Source of the DNA: Hypericum androsaemum
Taxonomy: Eukaryota; Streptophyta; Magnoliopsida; Malpighiales; Hypericaceae
Direction of reading: 5' to 3'
DNA: 64,000 bases
Assembly: GCA_963995505.1 (NCBI GenBank)
Contig: OZ023194.1
Coordinates: 12,272,428 to 12,336,427, forward strand
In this document: one piece after another, positions 1-9,848 of the stretch
Layout: every line of letters starts with the position of its first letter
How positions within the stretch are numbered: the first letter of the stretch is position 1
Notes under the pieces: generated by a model
Database searches by the model: none
The model's input: the letters and a program-made list of their open reading frames with translations, nothing else
What the model was told of the DNA's origin: nothing
Position numbers and translations under genes: made by a program

Positions 1-603
1 ATTCATGGCCACTAAATCTTTTTCTATATTAACCCAACGCTCACTCCAGCTAATTTTGACCGGAAATCACTGTAGTAACTTAAAATTTTAACTCATGGTC
101 ACTAAATCTTTTTCTATATCCCCTCTCTAGATATGCACTAAAAAATTGTAACTGCCAGATATAGTTATAAAAAAATTAAATTGAGTGGTAAATTGGGGGC
201 GGATGTTTGAAAAATCTGAATAACAGAATTTAATTTCAGGTGCGGCATGTAACAAATCTAATTATTAAACAAATATAATGAACTACATATATAATGTACA
301 TGCTCGGAAGATACCAAAGTAATTTTTTTTTTGTAATTGGAGTCAATTTAATTGAGAAGTATAATACTTTCCAGTGTCTTCCGTGTATTTCCTCCAAGAA
401 AACAACACACATAATGTTCCTAATTCGGACAACAACTAAAAGGAGGGTTCCTGAAGCTCAGTTCCCTAATTAAACATGAAATCGGAATCAGAATTCTCGT
501 TGGACGTGCTCTCCTAATGTATATAAATTGGAACACCCATATAATATTTCTCTAACTTCCGTCGGTCTCGTTGACGTCTCGCCGCTTTTTTTACTTCGTT
601 AGA
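1..603. other. Intergenic, upstream of first B3 gene
   Basis: AT-rich DNA with no gene seen. A 29-bp direct repeat (positions 1-29 and 91-119, about 27 matches) may be the edge of an element cut by the window start. Positions 480-540 hold the likely core promoter of the gene at 604. Confidence 0.5.
519..529 (+). promoter_or_regulatory. Putative TATA box of B3 gene 1
   Basis: GTATATAAATT lies about 75 bp before the ATG at 604, a plausible distance for a plant TATA box with a short leader. Inferred from motif and position only. Confidence 0.45.
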
Positions 604-1407
604 ATGGCTCAACGTACCTTGGAAGAATTGAAGGAGATATTGAAACAAAACAACGAAGATTTCAATCGTCTCGTAGAGGAAGCCGAGAGGCGATCAAACG
701 GCGACGTTTCGAGGCGATTCCAGATCCTCACGGAACTGGTTGTTCATGGTTTTCGGACACACCTTAAGGCCAAGGAGGACGAGAAGAGATCAGAGGAATC
801 ATCTCGATCAGTCTTCGTTGCACCGATAAATCCTAGCAGTATCAAAAAGCCTCCTAGTCCAAAGGAAGGAAGCCGAAGCACGGTCAACCCGAAGGAGGAG
901 GAGAAGAACAGGCGGCCTAGGGTTTCGAATGAGGATGCGAAGCGGCTAAGGGAGTGGGGGTCGCGGTTGGGCCTTCCGGAGGACGTTAGGGCAAAGATGG
1001 AAGAGCTGGGAGGGGTTGAGCCGGTGCTAGTTATAACCAAGCACCTCTCCTATTCGGACATGGCCAAGAACTACAGCCGGTTCAGCCTCCCCTCGAACCA
1101 GCTCGAGCCAGGGGTAAGCGGGGACGGGAGGTTCCTGAGCGAGGCCGAGTGGGAGAGGGTAACCGCCACTTGTCACGAGGAAATAAAGGCCCGGCTGGTG
1201 GGTCCCATGTGCTCGGACCCCACCGAGGTGTCTCTCAAGGGTTGGAAGATCGGAAAAGGCATCTCCCTCGTCGTCACCGGTACCGGGTGGAACCTCTTCA
1301 TGGACAAGCACGCCGGCATCCTCAATGAGGGTGACAAAGTTCAGCTCTGGGCCTCCCGCTGCAACCAAGAGAGGGACCTCCTCCTGGCTCTGCTGGTGGT
1401 ACATTGA
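604..1407 (+). CDS. B3/DUF313 domain protein (REM-like), copy 1
   Basis: Single-exon gene for a 267-residue protein, probably a nuclear DNA-binding protein of the B3 superfamily, DUF313 branch. The start is the ATG at 604 (MAQRTLEELK); the open frame runs further upstream only from a TTG. Residues 1-130 are charged and low in complexity, with many Lys, Glu and Ser. The C-terminal half (about 140-267) has the DUF313-type B3 layout: VEPVLVITKHLSYSDM, then a run with LSLP-like FSLPSNQL, FLSEAEWERV, a Trp-containing strand around KGWKIG, GTGWNLFMDKHAGIL, GDKVQLWASRC and a final hydrophobic strand. Target sites are not predictable from sequence. The gene at 4341 is a clear paralogue, with the same EEWERV-type and GDKVQLW/DAVQVW blocks. 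B3/DUF313 genes often form fast-evolving clusters, which fits the local duplication marks. Confidence 0.82.
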   Translation: MAQRTLEELKEILKQNNEDFNRLVEEAERRSNGDVSRRFQILTELVVHGFRTHLKAKEDEKRSEESSRSVFVAPINPSSIKKPPSPKEGSRSTVNPKEEEKNRRPRVSNEDAKRLREWGSRLGLPEDVRAKMEELGGVEPVLVITKHLSYSDMAKNYSRFSLPSNQLEPGVSGDGRFLSEAEWERVTATCHEEIKARLVGPMCSDPTEVSLKGWKIGKGISLVVTGTGWNLFMDKHAGILNEGDKVQLWASRCNQERDLLLALLVVH

Positions 1408-2694
1408 CCCGAGCTTGACATTAGGTTATTAATGAGTTCGTCCAGTCTGTAGTAATTTTACATTTTTTTTTGAGTTTGTTAAGATTTGTCTCAAATTTTA
1501 TTTTATTGTATTAGAACTCTAGAAATATCATTGGGCTTGTCTCCTAAGAGTTCCTTCACTTTGACAATGATCATAATAATATAGGTGTTAGATTTAAGTT
1601 GGCATAATTTTGCCTATGTCATGTATGTACATTGTACTCCATGATTGTCTTGATCAGATAGATACATATTTTTCAATTAAATCATTTTTTAATCAGTTAA
1701 ATATTATTATTATAATATGTACGCTAGAATAAGAACTCGTAACTCTCGCAGTCGTTGGCCTCTGCAAAATTCCGCTACAATAAAATTTTATGAAAAAATA
1801 TCGTATCAGGAAAAGATCACTGTCGATAACACCACAAGTATAAAGTTTTTTTTTCTGTCCTTACACCAACTGTAGACCCAAATTTCCCCAAATTACAACA
1901 ACATAGTGTCATAATTTGAGGAAATATGGACCCTTGGTAGTAAAAGTGAAATAAGAAAAGAAAATACAGTAGCCACCCGGTAAACCAAAATAAACCGTAC
2001 CATGTTTCTTCTATTTATCATCTACTATATGTTTGAAATATTTCAATATTCAACAAACGCTTCTGTTGCCTAACGAGATTAATTAGTTGCTTTACAAAGC
2101 ATGTAGGAGATTAATTTGTAGTGATCTTGCGAGCGATGTTCTTGGTGGGATTGGTTCATCTGATTTTGTTGTAATCGACGGTATTGATTTTCCAAAAAAT
2201 ATTTAACAGTGTCACATTGTTAATAGCTCAAATTTAAAATTGTTTATTAAGATAAAATTGTTGGTAAAACTCTGTATATGATGGAAACAAATGTTAATGG
2301 GATGATATGGTAATTGGCCCTACCAGGTCAATCAAATATGCTGACTAATTTGTGCAATTTTTGGAAAGGAATCCGAGGACAGCCGGTTAACGGATGTTAT
2401 GATGATACTATCAATTTGTAAGCATTACCCCTTAAAAAAGTCAATTTGAAAGCATTTTGTCAAAACGTAACATTTTATATTACATATTTTAACGGACGAA
2501 TTATTTTGTTAAATTAAGTGAAAAATATTTCAATCACCCAATCGGTGAAATCAAGAATAAATGTCATTAAGAAATCTCAAATTACTATATGCATGTGTAT
2601 CAAAATTTACCCTGAAAATGAACAATAATTTGATTTTCTAAATTAAAAATTTAACATGCTACATAATGTACAAGATGGACATTAACCCTTCATT
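1408..2694. other. Intergenic, AT-rich, no gene seen
   Basis: About 1.3 kb between the first B3 gene and the TRIM element. The first part is presumably the 3' UTR of the B3 gene. No coding frame, RNA gene or clear repeat was recognised. Confidence 0.5.
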
Positions 2695-2805
2695 TGTTAG
2701 AATCTCTATATCCAACCCAAATCCTTAAGGCAATAGGTTAGTGAATTTTTCATACTTATAAACTTGCCCCCCACTCGTGTTTTAACCAATGTCGAATTTT
2801 CAACA
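2695..2805 (-). repeat. 3' LTR of the TRIM element
   Basis: 111-bp LTR, the left copy. On the minus strand it follows the polypurine tract. It shares a long block around CTTATAAA and GCCCCCCACTCGTGTTTT with the right copy. Confidence 0.85.
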
Positions 2806-2926
2806 CGCCCCCTCAAACAAGATCTATCGGGTCGAAGATTGCGCTGGCTTTCACTTCACCAAAGAGCGAGAAATGGGGGTCGTGCAAGCTCAACAATGGG
2901 TACGGGATCAACCTTCTCTAATACCA

Positions 2927-3033
2927 TGTTAGAAAATCTTAAACAGAAAATCTTAAGACAATACGTTGGTAGATTTTTCACACTTATAAATTTGCCCCCC
3001 ACTCGTGTTTTGATCGATGTATGTTTCTCAACA
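2927..3033 (-). repeat. 5' LTR of the TRIM element
   Basis: 107-bp LTR, the right copy, bordered on its inner side by the minus-strand primer binding site. It differs from the left copy by several substitutions and a few small indels, so the insertion is not recent. Confidence 0.85.
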
Positions 3034-3038
3034 TCATT

Positions 3039-4340
3039 GATAATCTCTTTGAATTTCATTAAAAAAATTTGATCATCGATATTAGCATCAAAATTTAATA
3101 ACCTATATATTATAATAATTAGTATATTAAAAAAAATAGTGATAATTCTTGATTTTAAATTTTGTAGTATAAATACATATATTTTACTTTAAGAATTTAT
3201 AAAATATTTCAAAATGCTACCTTATCATAGGCTTGCTGGTTTGCTTTATTTTACATGATGTGATTCATCTTTTAAATTGTGGTTTTATTATCACAAAAAT
3301 ATTTTAATTGAGTGAATCATTTAAAAAATACTATATGCTGAAATTTTGTTAAGTAATATTATTATTGATATTTTTTATGATTTGAATATATATAAAATAA
3401 TTTGATCATGAGTTGAATATAGATAAACATTTTTTTTGTATATATGTAATTAGTATCCAAAATCTCAATTTATATCATCTCTGGAAGCTAAAAAATATAA
3501 ACTCGGTGATTCTAATGTATTACGTAACCAAATATGGGTTTCGCCAATAAAAAAAGTGTAATGATTGTTTTTCTGGATATAATTCGTAATTAATTAGGAA
3601 CCCAAATACAAGGAAAATATTCCTAGTTGAACTCCTACTTGGCTGCCGTACAGGAAAAGAACGCATCGCCGACGGTCAGGAATCCTAACTGGATGGTTCT
3701 GATGAAAACTGGAATCTGAGTTGGAATTCGTCTTGGACGATCTTCTCACGCTCCCAAGGGTAAAAGGAAACCTGTGGTAATCATGAGCCTAATTCAATGG
3801 TACGCTTGAAGTTAAGAATTCGGAACACCATCTAAACCGTGGTGATTTTAGTAAGTGGGATTATTATTTATATTTTTAATGGCTTGAATAATCCGAAATA
3901 AATTCTGGTATATATATATATATATATATTTTTAGTGTCCAAAAATTCAATTTTTATTATCTCCAAGCTAAAGACGTAGACCATGTGACAACTCTTAAAA
4001 GTTATATTTTCTGTCCCGGGATTCTAATGTATTACGTAACTGTATATGGGGTTTACCTATAAAAAAGAGTAATGATAAATCAGAAAGCTTCCAAATATTC
4101 TGTCATCCGCGTTTTTCTCGATATAATTCGTAATTAATCAGGACAACGATTCCCAAATACGAGGAAACGAGACATAGTTGAACTCCTACTTGGTTGTGTT
4201 GCGGAATAGAACCCATCTCATCTCATCTCAGGTGTTTTGTTTCTGAAACACATTATATATACACAATTGCAAGGGACCAAATTCCATTCTTCTCAATTAA
4301 GGAAAAATAATCCCAAGAAGTCGTAATTGCACTTAGGAGG
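3039..4340. other. Intergenic with duplicated B3 promoter blocks
   Basis: Two blocks upstream of B3 gene 2 are direct repeats of each other: about 3440-3670 and 3910-4210. Both contain GATTCTAATGTATTACGTAA, GATATAATTCGTAATTAAT and GTTGAACTCCTACTTGG in the same order. Positions 3710-3760 also resemble 480-515 upstream of B3 gene 1. This looks like promoter sequence left by an extra, now lost, B3 copy. A short TA run lies at about 3908-3930. Confidence 0.6.
4253..4262 (+). promoter_or_regulatory. Putative TATA box of B3 gene 2
   Basis: TTATATATAC lies about 85 bp before the ATG at 4341. Assigned by motif and spacing only. Confidence 0.45.
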
Positions 4341-5075
4341 ATGCGTGAGCTTCGTACCATGGATTTGTTGAAAAATTTCAATGGAGCTTTCAATCCTCTA
4401 GTGGAGGAAGCCGATGAGCAGTCTGACCGCGGCGTTTCAATGTGTCAAAATATAGAATTTGTGGTGGCTGATCTCTGGAACTCCTGCAAGAGCGAGGGCG
4501 TGAAAAGAGGGAGGGAGGAGGAGACAATGATCGACCTCTTTCCCGATAACACGCGGCCCAGGGTGATGATCAGTGACAAGGAACTCAGGCGGAGGGGGTC
4601 GCGGTTGGTTCTTCCAGAGCACGTTAGGGCAAAGATGGAAGAGCTGGACGGGGTCGACCCGGTGCTGGTCATAACCAAGTTCGTCACCAAGACGGATGTC
4701 AGCAAGCAACACGTCCGGCTCAGCCTCCCTTTGAAGCAGTTGGAGGAAGGGCTAAGAGGGGACAGAAGACTCCTGACCGAGGCTGAGTGGGAGAGGGTGA
4801 AGGCGAAAGAGGGGGACGTCACGAAAGCGATGCTGGTGGGCCCCAAGTGCTCGGAGCCCACCGAGCTTTCACTCAAGAGCTGGAGTTCGCCTGAAGGCCT
4901 CGTCATCGCCAACGGGTGGGGCGGCTTCTTGGCCAAGTACAACAAGCGCCACTGTGGCCTTGTCGAAGAGAAGGACGCCGTTCAAGTATGGACCGCCCGC
5001 TGCAACGGAGGGAGGGACGTCCTACTCGCACTCGTGGTTGTGGGCTACAACGTTGATACCACCTTGCATTTGTAG
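4341..5075 (+). CDS. B3/DUF313 domain protein (REM-like), copy 2
   Basis: Single-exon gene for 244 residues, paralogous to the gene at 604. The ATG at 4341 is preferred over the ATG at 4359 because the extra residues (RELRTM) align with the paralogue's RTLEEL. The N-terminus keeps the LVEEADEQS-type block (LVEEAERRS in copy 1). The linker is shorter, and the B3/DUF313 region (about 115-240) contains VDPVLVITKFVTKTDV, RLSLPLKQL, LLTEAEWERV, a strand around LKSWSS, ANGWGGFLAKYNKR and DAVQVWTARC. The likely role is nuclear DNA binding. Copies 1 and 2 differ at many positions, so the duplication is old. Remains of further duplication lie on both sides: promoter repeats before the gene and a repeated 3' end after it. 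Confidence 0.82.
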   Translation: MRELRTMDLLKNFNGAFNPLVEEADEQSDRGVSMCQNIEFVVADLWNSCKSEGVKRGREEETMIDLFPDNTRPRVMISDKELRRRGSRLVLPEHVRAKMEELDGVDPVLVITKFVTKTDVSKQHVRLSLPLKQLEEGLRGDRRLLTEAEWERVKAKEGDVTKAMLVGPKCSEPTELSLKSWSSPEGLVIANGWGGFLAKYNKRHCGLVEEKDAVQVWTARCNGGRDVLLALVVVGYNVDTTLHL

Positions 5076-5629
5076 ACGACAAGCTCCCACCACCCACACC
5101 TTCCCACTCCTAGATTATTATTTCATTCTAGCAAGTCTGTTGCGAGATTAGGTTATTGATTTTCTCATTCATTAGGTTATTAATGTCAACTGATTGGTTG
5201 ATGATCAGTTGTCAATCAGGGCCTTAATAATGGTAGTTTATTTTTAGGAAGCGTAGGGAGGTCTGTTTAGAAATCAAGGGGAGGAGAGCTTGCATTTATA
5301 GACGATGCACTCCCACCCTACCTTGATTGTTTCGTTCTAGGTTAGGTCTATAGATTAGGTTAGTGATTGGTTCATTAACTTTTTAGGTTATTGTTTTCAT
5401 CTAGTATTATCGGATTCGATTTCCTATGCACATCTACGAGGCTTTGCAATCCCTTTTCTATAATTATATTTTTTATTTTTTCAAAGTTTGAATATCGATA
5501 ACAGATCGAATCACAAATTCTCGCAAAACTACTTACAATTCGAGTTATACAAGTTACATTAACTTGGAGAATGTGCCTTGTTTCATGAGATTTGATCAAT
5601 TTTGGATTAATGCATGTTGATTTTATTTT
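5076..5629. other. 3' flank with a duplicated B3 gene tail
   Basis: Positions about 5289-5400 repeat about 5063-5175, the stop-codon region and 3' UTR of B3 gene 2. Both copies have TTGCATTT(A/G)TAGACGA, then CTCCCAC, then AGATTAGGTTA and TTAGGTTATT. The second copy has no coding frame before it, so it looks like a tail left by a deleted tandem copy. The last 9 bp (TTTTATTTT) are the target duplication of the next element. Confidence 0.6.
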
Positions 5630-7070
5630 GGGTAAATTACCCTCACATCTCTGTACTTTGGTCAGTCTCCCCCTAGGGTCCCTGGATTTTGGAAAATGAT
5701 TGTCCCGTCCCTAAGTTTTGATGATAATAGACTCTCGGGTCCCTGGAGCCAGACTATTCATTTTTCTCCGGCGAACCCCCACTTGAAATAACCAAAATGC
5801 CCCTCCCACTTAAAAAAATCTCTTATTTTCCCACTTCATCTTCTTCCTCTAACTTTTAACTAAAACTAAAACCCAATCACAAACTCTAACTTTTTTTTAG
5901 TGAAAATCAAAACTAATTAGAAAAAATTAAGATTCTGTTTAACGAGCTATTATCACGATCCTCATTCAAGAAACCGTAGTAGTCCGAGATGACATCGTCT
6001 TTGTCTTCGTCTTCGTCGCTACCGAGCTTCCAACCATCATCACCCACCCAAAGCTCAAAACCCCACTCTTCTCCACATATGGGCTCTTCTGCCACTGCTT
6101 CCAAACTATCCTCAGCCCCACCGCCACCAACCCACCACCCTTTCCACTCTCCACCTCTCCTCCTCCTCCGTCCCCGCCCCCGCCTCCACCTCCTACAGCT
6201 TCACCCAGTGGCGGTTCCCCCTCGCCAACTCCCCCATCCATCCACCTAACCCAACCGTAACCCCTTGCCCGTGACAGTGAATCGCTGGGATGGTCACCTC
6301 TCGTCGACTGCTCATCGTTTATGTTGACCATCGCGTGTGGGCTGCTGGTCGCCGTCGTTATCACCCCTCTGTTAGGATGTCGCGCCTTGGTCCGTCTCCT
6401 GGAGCTCGACATCCTCAATTTGGTCCACGTTCATTCATTCATCGTCTTGAGTGAGAGATCATTTAACGATATGGCCTTCGTTGTCTTGGGGCCAAGTCTG
6501 TTTATGGTCGCGAGGAGCTGCCTCTCGATCCTGAACTTCTCGAGCTTCAACGTATTTGGGGGACACGATGGCGGCGTCGATCTCTGGCTTGGTGATGTTG
6601 GATGGGGCAGGGTCATGTTGAGGGTGAAGAGGGAGGAGTCCGACGGGGCGAGCAGGGTTAGGGTTTCAAGCGAGAGGGCATCGAAGATGAGGTCCGAGGT
6701 GGCAATGGAGTTGTCAGAGATCTGGGATGGTAGCCGGTGGAGGCAAGGACTTGGTACAGAGAACATGAACTTTGATTTTGATTGATTGAAGAAATTTGAT
6801 TAAGCTTTCATTTTTATCTAAATCTTTTGTTTGGAGGTTAAAGATAAATTGGGGAAGAAGGTGAAAGGAGAGATGACTTTTTTATTTTTAAGTTGAAGGA
6901 TATTTTAGTCTTTTCAAGTGGAGGTTCGCCGGAGAATATAGAATATTCCGGTACTAGGGACCCGAGAGTCTATTATCATCAAAATTTAGGGACGGGACAA
7001 TCATTTTCCAAAATCCAGGGACCCTAGGGGGAGGCTGACCAAAGTACATGGATGTGAGGGTAATTTGCCC
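5630..7070. mobile_element. Mutator-like long-TIR element, Pack-MULE type
   Basis: The inverted ends are about 180 bp (5630-5815 against 6890-7070), beginning GGGTAAATTACCCTC and ending with its complement. A perfect 9-bp target duplication TTTTATTTT flanks it (5621-5629 and 7071-7079), which is typical of the Mutator superfamily. The interior is much more GC-rich than the arms and looks like captured gene sequence, including a possible fasciclin-like fragment on the minus strand. No transposase is present. Confidence 0.85.
6431..6766 (-). pseudogene. Captured gene fragment, possibly fasciclin-like (FAS1)
   Basis: Open minus-strand stretch inside the 5630 element. Part of the translation (ATSDLIFDALS followed by LETLTLLAPSDSSLFTLN) resembles the start of a FAS1 domain, where a conserved TLxAPxDSA-type motif is expected. 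The rest does not follow the domain and the frame closes soon after, so it is a fragment and not a gene. The similarity is from memory and modest; a chance GC-rich frame is the alternative. Confidence 0.35.
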
Positions 7071-7079
7071 TTTTATTTT

Positions 7080-7756
7080 TAAAGGTAGATGTTATATTAC
7101 TCCAAAAATGAAATTACACCATATACAACAAGGTACATAGTACATACAATACAAAGAAAATTATGACTGATTCGCCTAAAATTAACTACTAGTTAATGCA
7201 TGTTGATCCGTCATAGAATTTGGCCGCATCAAGTTGGTCTAAGATGAGGATCCATGTTATGGGCATGAGAAATAACTTTGATAGATAATGGACATTTTAT
7301 ACGCTATTTGAGTTGTAACTCTCTACGAAGAAAATTTACCGTATTTAAGCTGGAAAAGTCTTCTTATCCTAAATAAAAATAGAAAAAATTCAGAAATCAG
7401 CTGTGATATCTCGTAAATGATTTGTACTGTCTGAAATGTCTTAAGTGATTTGATTGATACTATCCATACCAATAAGATGCACCTTTTTTTTCGGCACACA
7501 TCTTGAGAGAACTCCAAGGTTAAACGCGTTTGGCCGGGAGTATGATCAGGATGGATGACCTCCTGGAAAGTTTTCGGGATACGTGCAAGTAAAAACAAAG
7601 CACGCTAGAAAAGACTTGTGTTGGTCTGTGGAGCTAGTCGGCCAGATCACGAGGCCTCACATTAACAGACCAAGATTTTTGCTTATGAAATTAAACATAT
7701 GTAAAAGCATAAATAAAACAAAAAATGACGCATAAATAGTTAATAACCCAGGGCAT
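7080..7756. other. Intergenic with an old repeat tail
   Basis: Positions 7081-7147 match, on the opposite strand, 58341-58412, suggesting two copies of the 3' end of one retroelement family ending in an A-rich tail. The 9-bp duplication made by the 5630 element lies in that A-rich part. No gene was seen in the remainder. Confidence 0.5.
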
Positions 7757-7766
7757 AGACCTTCGA

Positions 7767-8193
7767 GGGTTTGGATTGGGTACGGAGCGAAGGAATTGAT
7801 TCCGGACGGTTTGGACTGAAGGGGGACCGCAGCGGCAAGCGCAAGTATGTGATAATGGCAAGCGTAGTTATGTGATAATGGCAAGTACAGTTATGTGATA
7901 ATGGCATTTGTTTTTGTGAAAATGGCAAGTCCCCGTTAATGATAATGGCACATGTAGTTTTTTTTATTTTGGTCCCCGTATTTTAGCATTTTTGCAAAAA
8001 GGTCACACTGGCATGCACAGTTATGTGATACTGGCATGTGCAGTTATGTGATAATGGCATTTGTATCCGGCCTGTGTTTGTGTATGGTTTTTTTATTTTG
8101 ATCTCTATATTTTAGCGCGTTTACAAAAAAGTCCTCGCGTGTCTTCATTCTAAATAGTTAAGAATAGTGACATTCCGTACCCAATCCATACCC
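7767..8193. mobile_element. Mutator-like MITE filled with 23-bp repeats (copy D)
   Basis: The inverted ends read GGGTTTGGATTGGGTACGGA on the left and its near complement on the right. Flanking sequence is duplicated as AGACCTTCGA / AGACCTTCAA (7757-7766 and 8194-8203). Inside are direct repeats of about 23 bp with the core GTTATGTGATAATGGCA, in two clusters. A block with GTATTTTAGCATTTTTGCAA matches the corresponding part of the 9064 element, so the two are related although their repeat units differ. Confidence 0.75.
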
Positions 8194-8203
8194 AGACCTT
8201 CAA

Positions 8204-9054
8204 CTAGGAGACAACACCATTAGCAGTTTTATTACAGGTATAAGTAGTAGCCTCCACGTACCCCCAGGAAAATCGGATCCGGCCACTTCCTCCGATGACT
8301 GGCATCTAGGCATGAGCAAAAAAAATTGAGAACCGTAGAATCGGGAAATCAGTAAAAAAAAAAAACCGATTCAAACCAATCCAGATGCTGAAACAAAGCG
8401 GTCCGAAATTTTTTGACCCAAACCATCATTTCAGTTTGATTCCGAATTTTTTGAACAAGACCAAATAGACTCGTACCGCGTAATTTTCCTTCCATGTAAA
8501 AAAGACTATTAGAACAACTACTCCAAATTCGTCTTAAGATCATTTTTTAACATTTTCAGAGTATTTTTTTGCAATAATTACATAATGGTTTAATTTTTTC
8601 AAAATAGCATAAAAGTAATTGAAGCAGATTTAGACTAATCGCTCCAAAAATGATAACGAAAAAAAGTGAAGGAGTAGAAGGTGAAAAAATGATATAAAGA
8701 GAGACAAACTATAATAGACAACATAGTGATAAAAAATTATGTAGGGAAAGCTGAAATGTAAATTTTCATTTGATATCACTAAGCTTGAAGTTAATTATAG
8801 ACTGTTATAATAATTCGATAAATTTTCATTTGAATTTTGGAGAATCCGGCTATGCTAAAATTCAGCATGGAACCAATTCTATGAATTTTTTCAAGAATTT
8901 TATGACAATTTGATAATAGAACATAATTAAAGTTAGGAAAAATCATTGACACCACTTCACTAATCTCTGCAAGAACCTTACGACCATTGACAATTTCTCA
9001 ATTAATAACTTCTCAAAAAAAAATCTCAATTAATATTTTCAACAGCCTGGGGGT
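8204..9054. other. Intergenic, degenerate repeats
   Basis: Positions 8310-8480 contain ACCGATTC, AACCAATCC and similar strings like the subterminal parts of the hAT relic at 11802, so this may be an older related fragment. No gene was seen. The last bases form the target duplication of the next element. Confidence 0.4.
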
Positions 9055-9063
9055 TAGAAAATC

Positions 9064-9421
9064 GGGAGCGGATTTGGTCCTGGAAGGCCAAATCCAATCA
9101 GGACCGTCCTTGACGATTCAATGGTTGATTTAGTTATGATTCAATGGTTCACTTAATTATGATTCAATAGTCTACCTAGTTATGATTCAATAGTCTATTT
9201 TTTTTCCCGTCCCGGATAAATCGGGGTCCGTCCCAGTTACGATTTAATAGTTTACTCAGTTACGATTCAATGGTTTACCCAGTTATGATTCAATAGTTGT
9301 GGGCTTTTTTTATTATGCATCCCTGTATTTCTGCATTTTTGCAAAATAGTCCTCACGTGTCTTTCAATAAAAATCCTCCAGCACCGTGCTGAATTTGGCC
9401 TCCAGGACCAAATCCGGTCCC
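9064..9421. mobile_element. Mutator-like MITE filled with 23-bp repeats (copy A)
   Basis: 358-bp element with imperfect inverted ends (GGGAGCGGATTTGGTCCTGG on the left). A perfect 9-bp target duplication TAGAAAATC flanks it (9055-9063 and 9422-9430). The interior holds about seven 23-bp units with the core GATTCAATGGTTTACC, split by a small inverted motif (CCCGTCCCGGATAAATCGGG). A near-identical copy lies in reverse at 36436-36814. No coding capacity. Confidence 0.88.
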
Positions 9422-9430
9422 TAGAAAATC

Positions 9431-9848
9431 TTATTCGTCCCAATCAATGCGTTTTAAAATTTCGCTCAAGATCCAAAATTGTAGCTAAAGAGGAACGAGT
9501 CGAATGGATCGACCAATACACCTAACCTAGAGAACCCCAAGCAAAGAGGCGTGACAGATAAAAAATTAGAGGGCAACGAAGACTGAAGAGAAAAACAACT
9601 GGGAGACAAAAAAAAAATTCATCCCATTAACCCAGAAACAAAAAAATACCCAGGAGAAGAATCTGATTTATTTATAAGGCCACTGAAAATTTTTTTAATC
9701 AGATTCCTCCTGCCATTTTTGGAGTTAGAAATCTATAGAAAGTATTACGAAAATATTACGAAATTACGCATTATTTGGTATATCCAAGTAATGATTATGG
9801 AGTAATAAAAATATTTTTACCTAGCTGGTTTCTGCGAAGCCAATTGTC
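9431..9848. other. Promoter and leader region of the CML18-like gene
   Basis: No coding frame. TTTATTTATAAGG at about 9668-9680 could be a TATA element, giving a leader of roughly 140 bp. A copy A element ends just upstream at 9421. Confidence 0.4.

Larger units (their letters stand above)
2695..3033 (-). mobile_element. Complete 339-bp TRIM retrotransposon
   Basis: Two direct repeats (2695-2805 and 2927-3033) each start TGTTAGAA and end TCAACA, like small LTRs. They are flanked by a 5-bp target duplication TCATT (2690-2694 and 3034-3038). On the minus strand a primer binding site (TGGTATTAGAG, tRNA-iMet type) abuts the right LTR, and a purine tract (GAGGGGGCG) abuts the left LTR, so the element reads right to left. 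The interior is only about 120 bp with no coding capacity. It must have been mobilised by proteins encoded elsewhere. A solo LTR of the same family is at 14882-14992. Confidence 0.88.

Noticed and set aside
4437..4945. Minus-strand frames opposite B3 gene 2
   Set aside because: Shadow frames; the plus-strand protein has the B3/DUF313 pattern and a paralogue.
8000..9430. CRISPR-like arrays, because of regularly spaced repeats of about 23 bp
   Set aside because: The repeats are head-to-tail without unique spacers, lie inside elements with inverted ends and target duplications, and the DNA is a plant nuclear genome.
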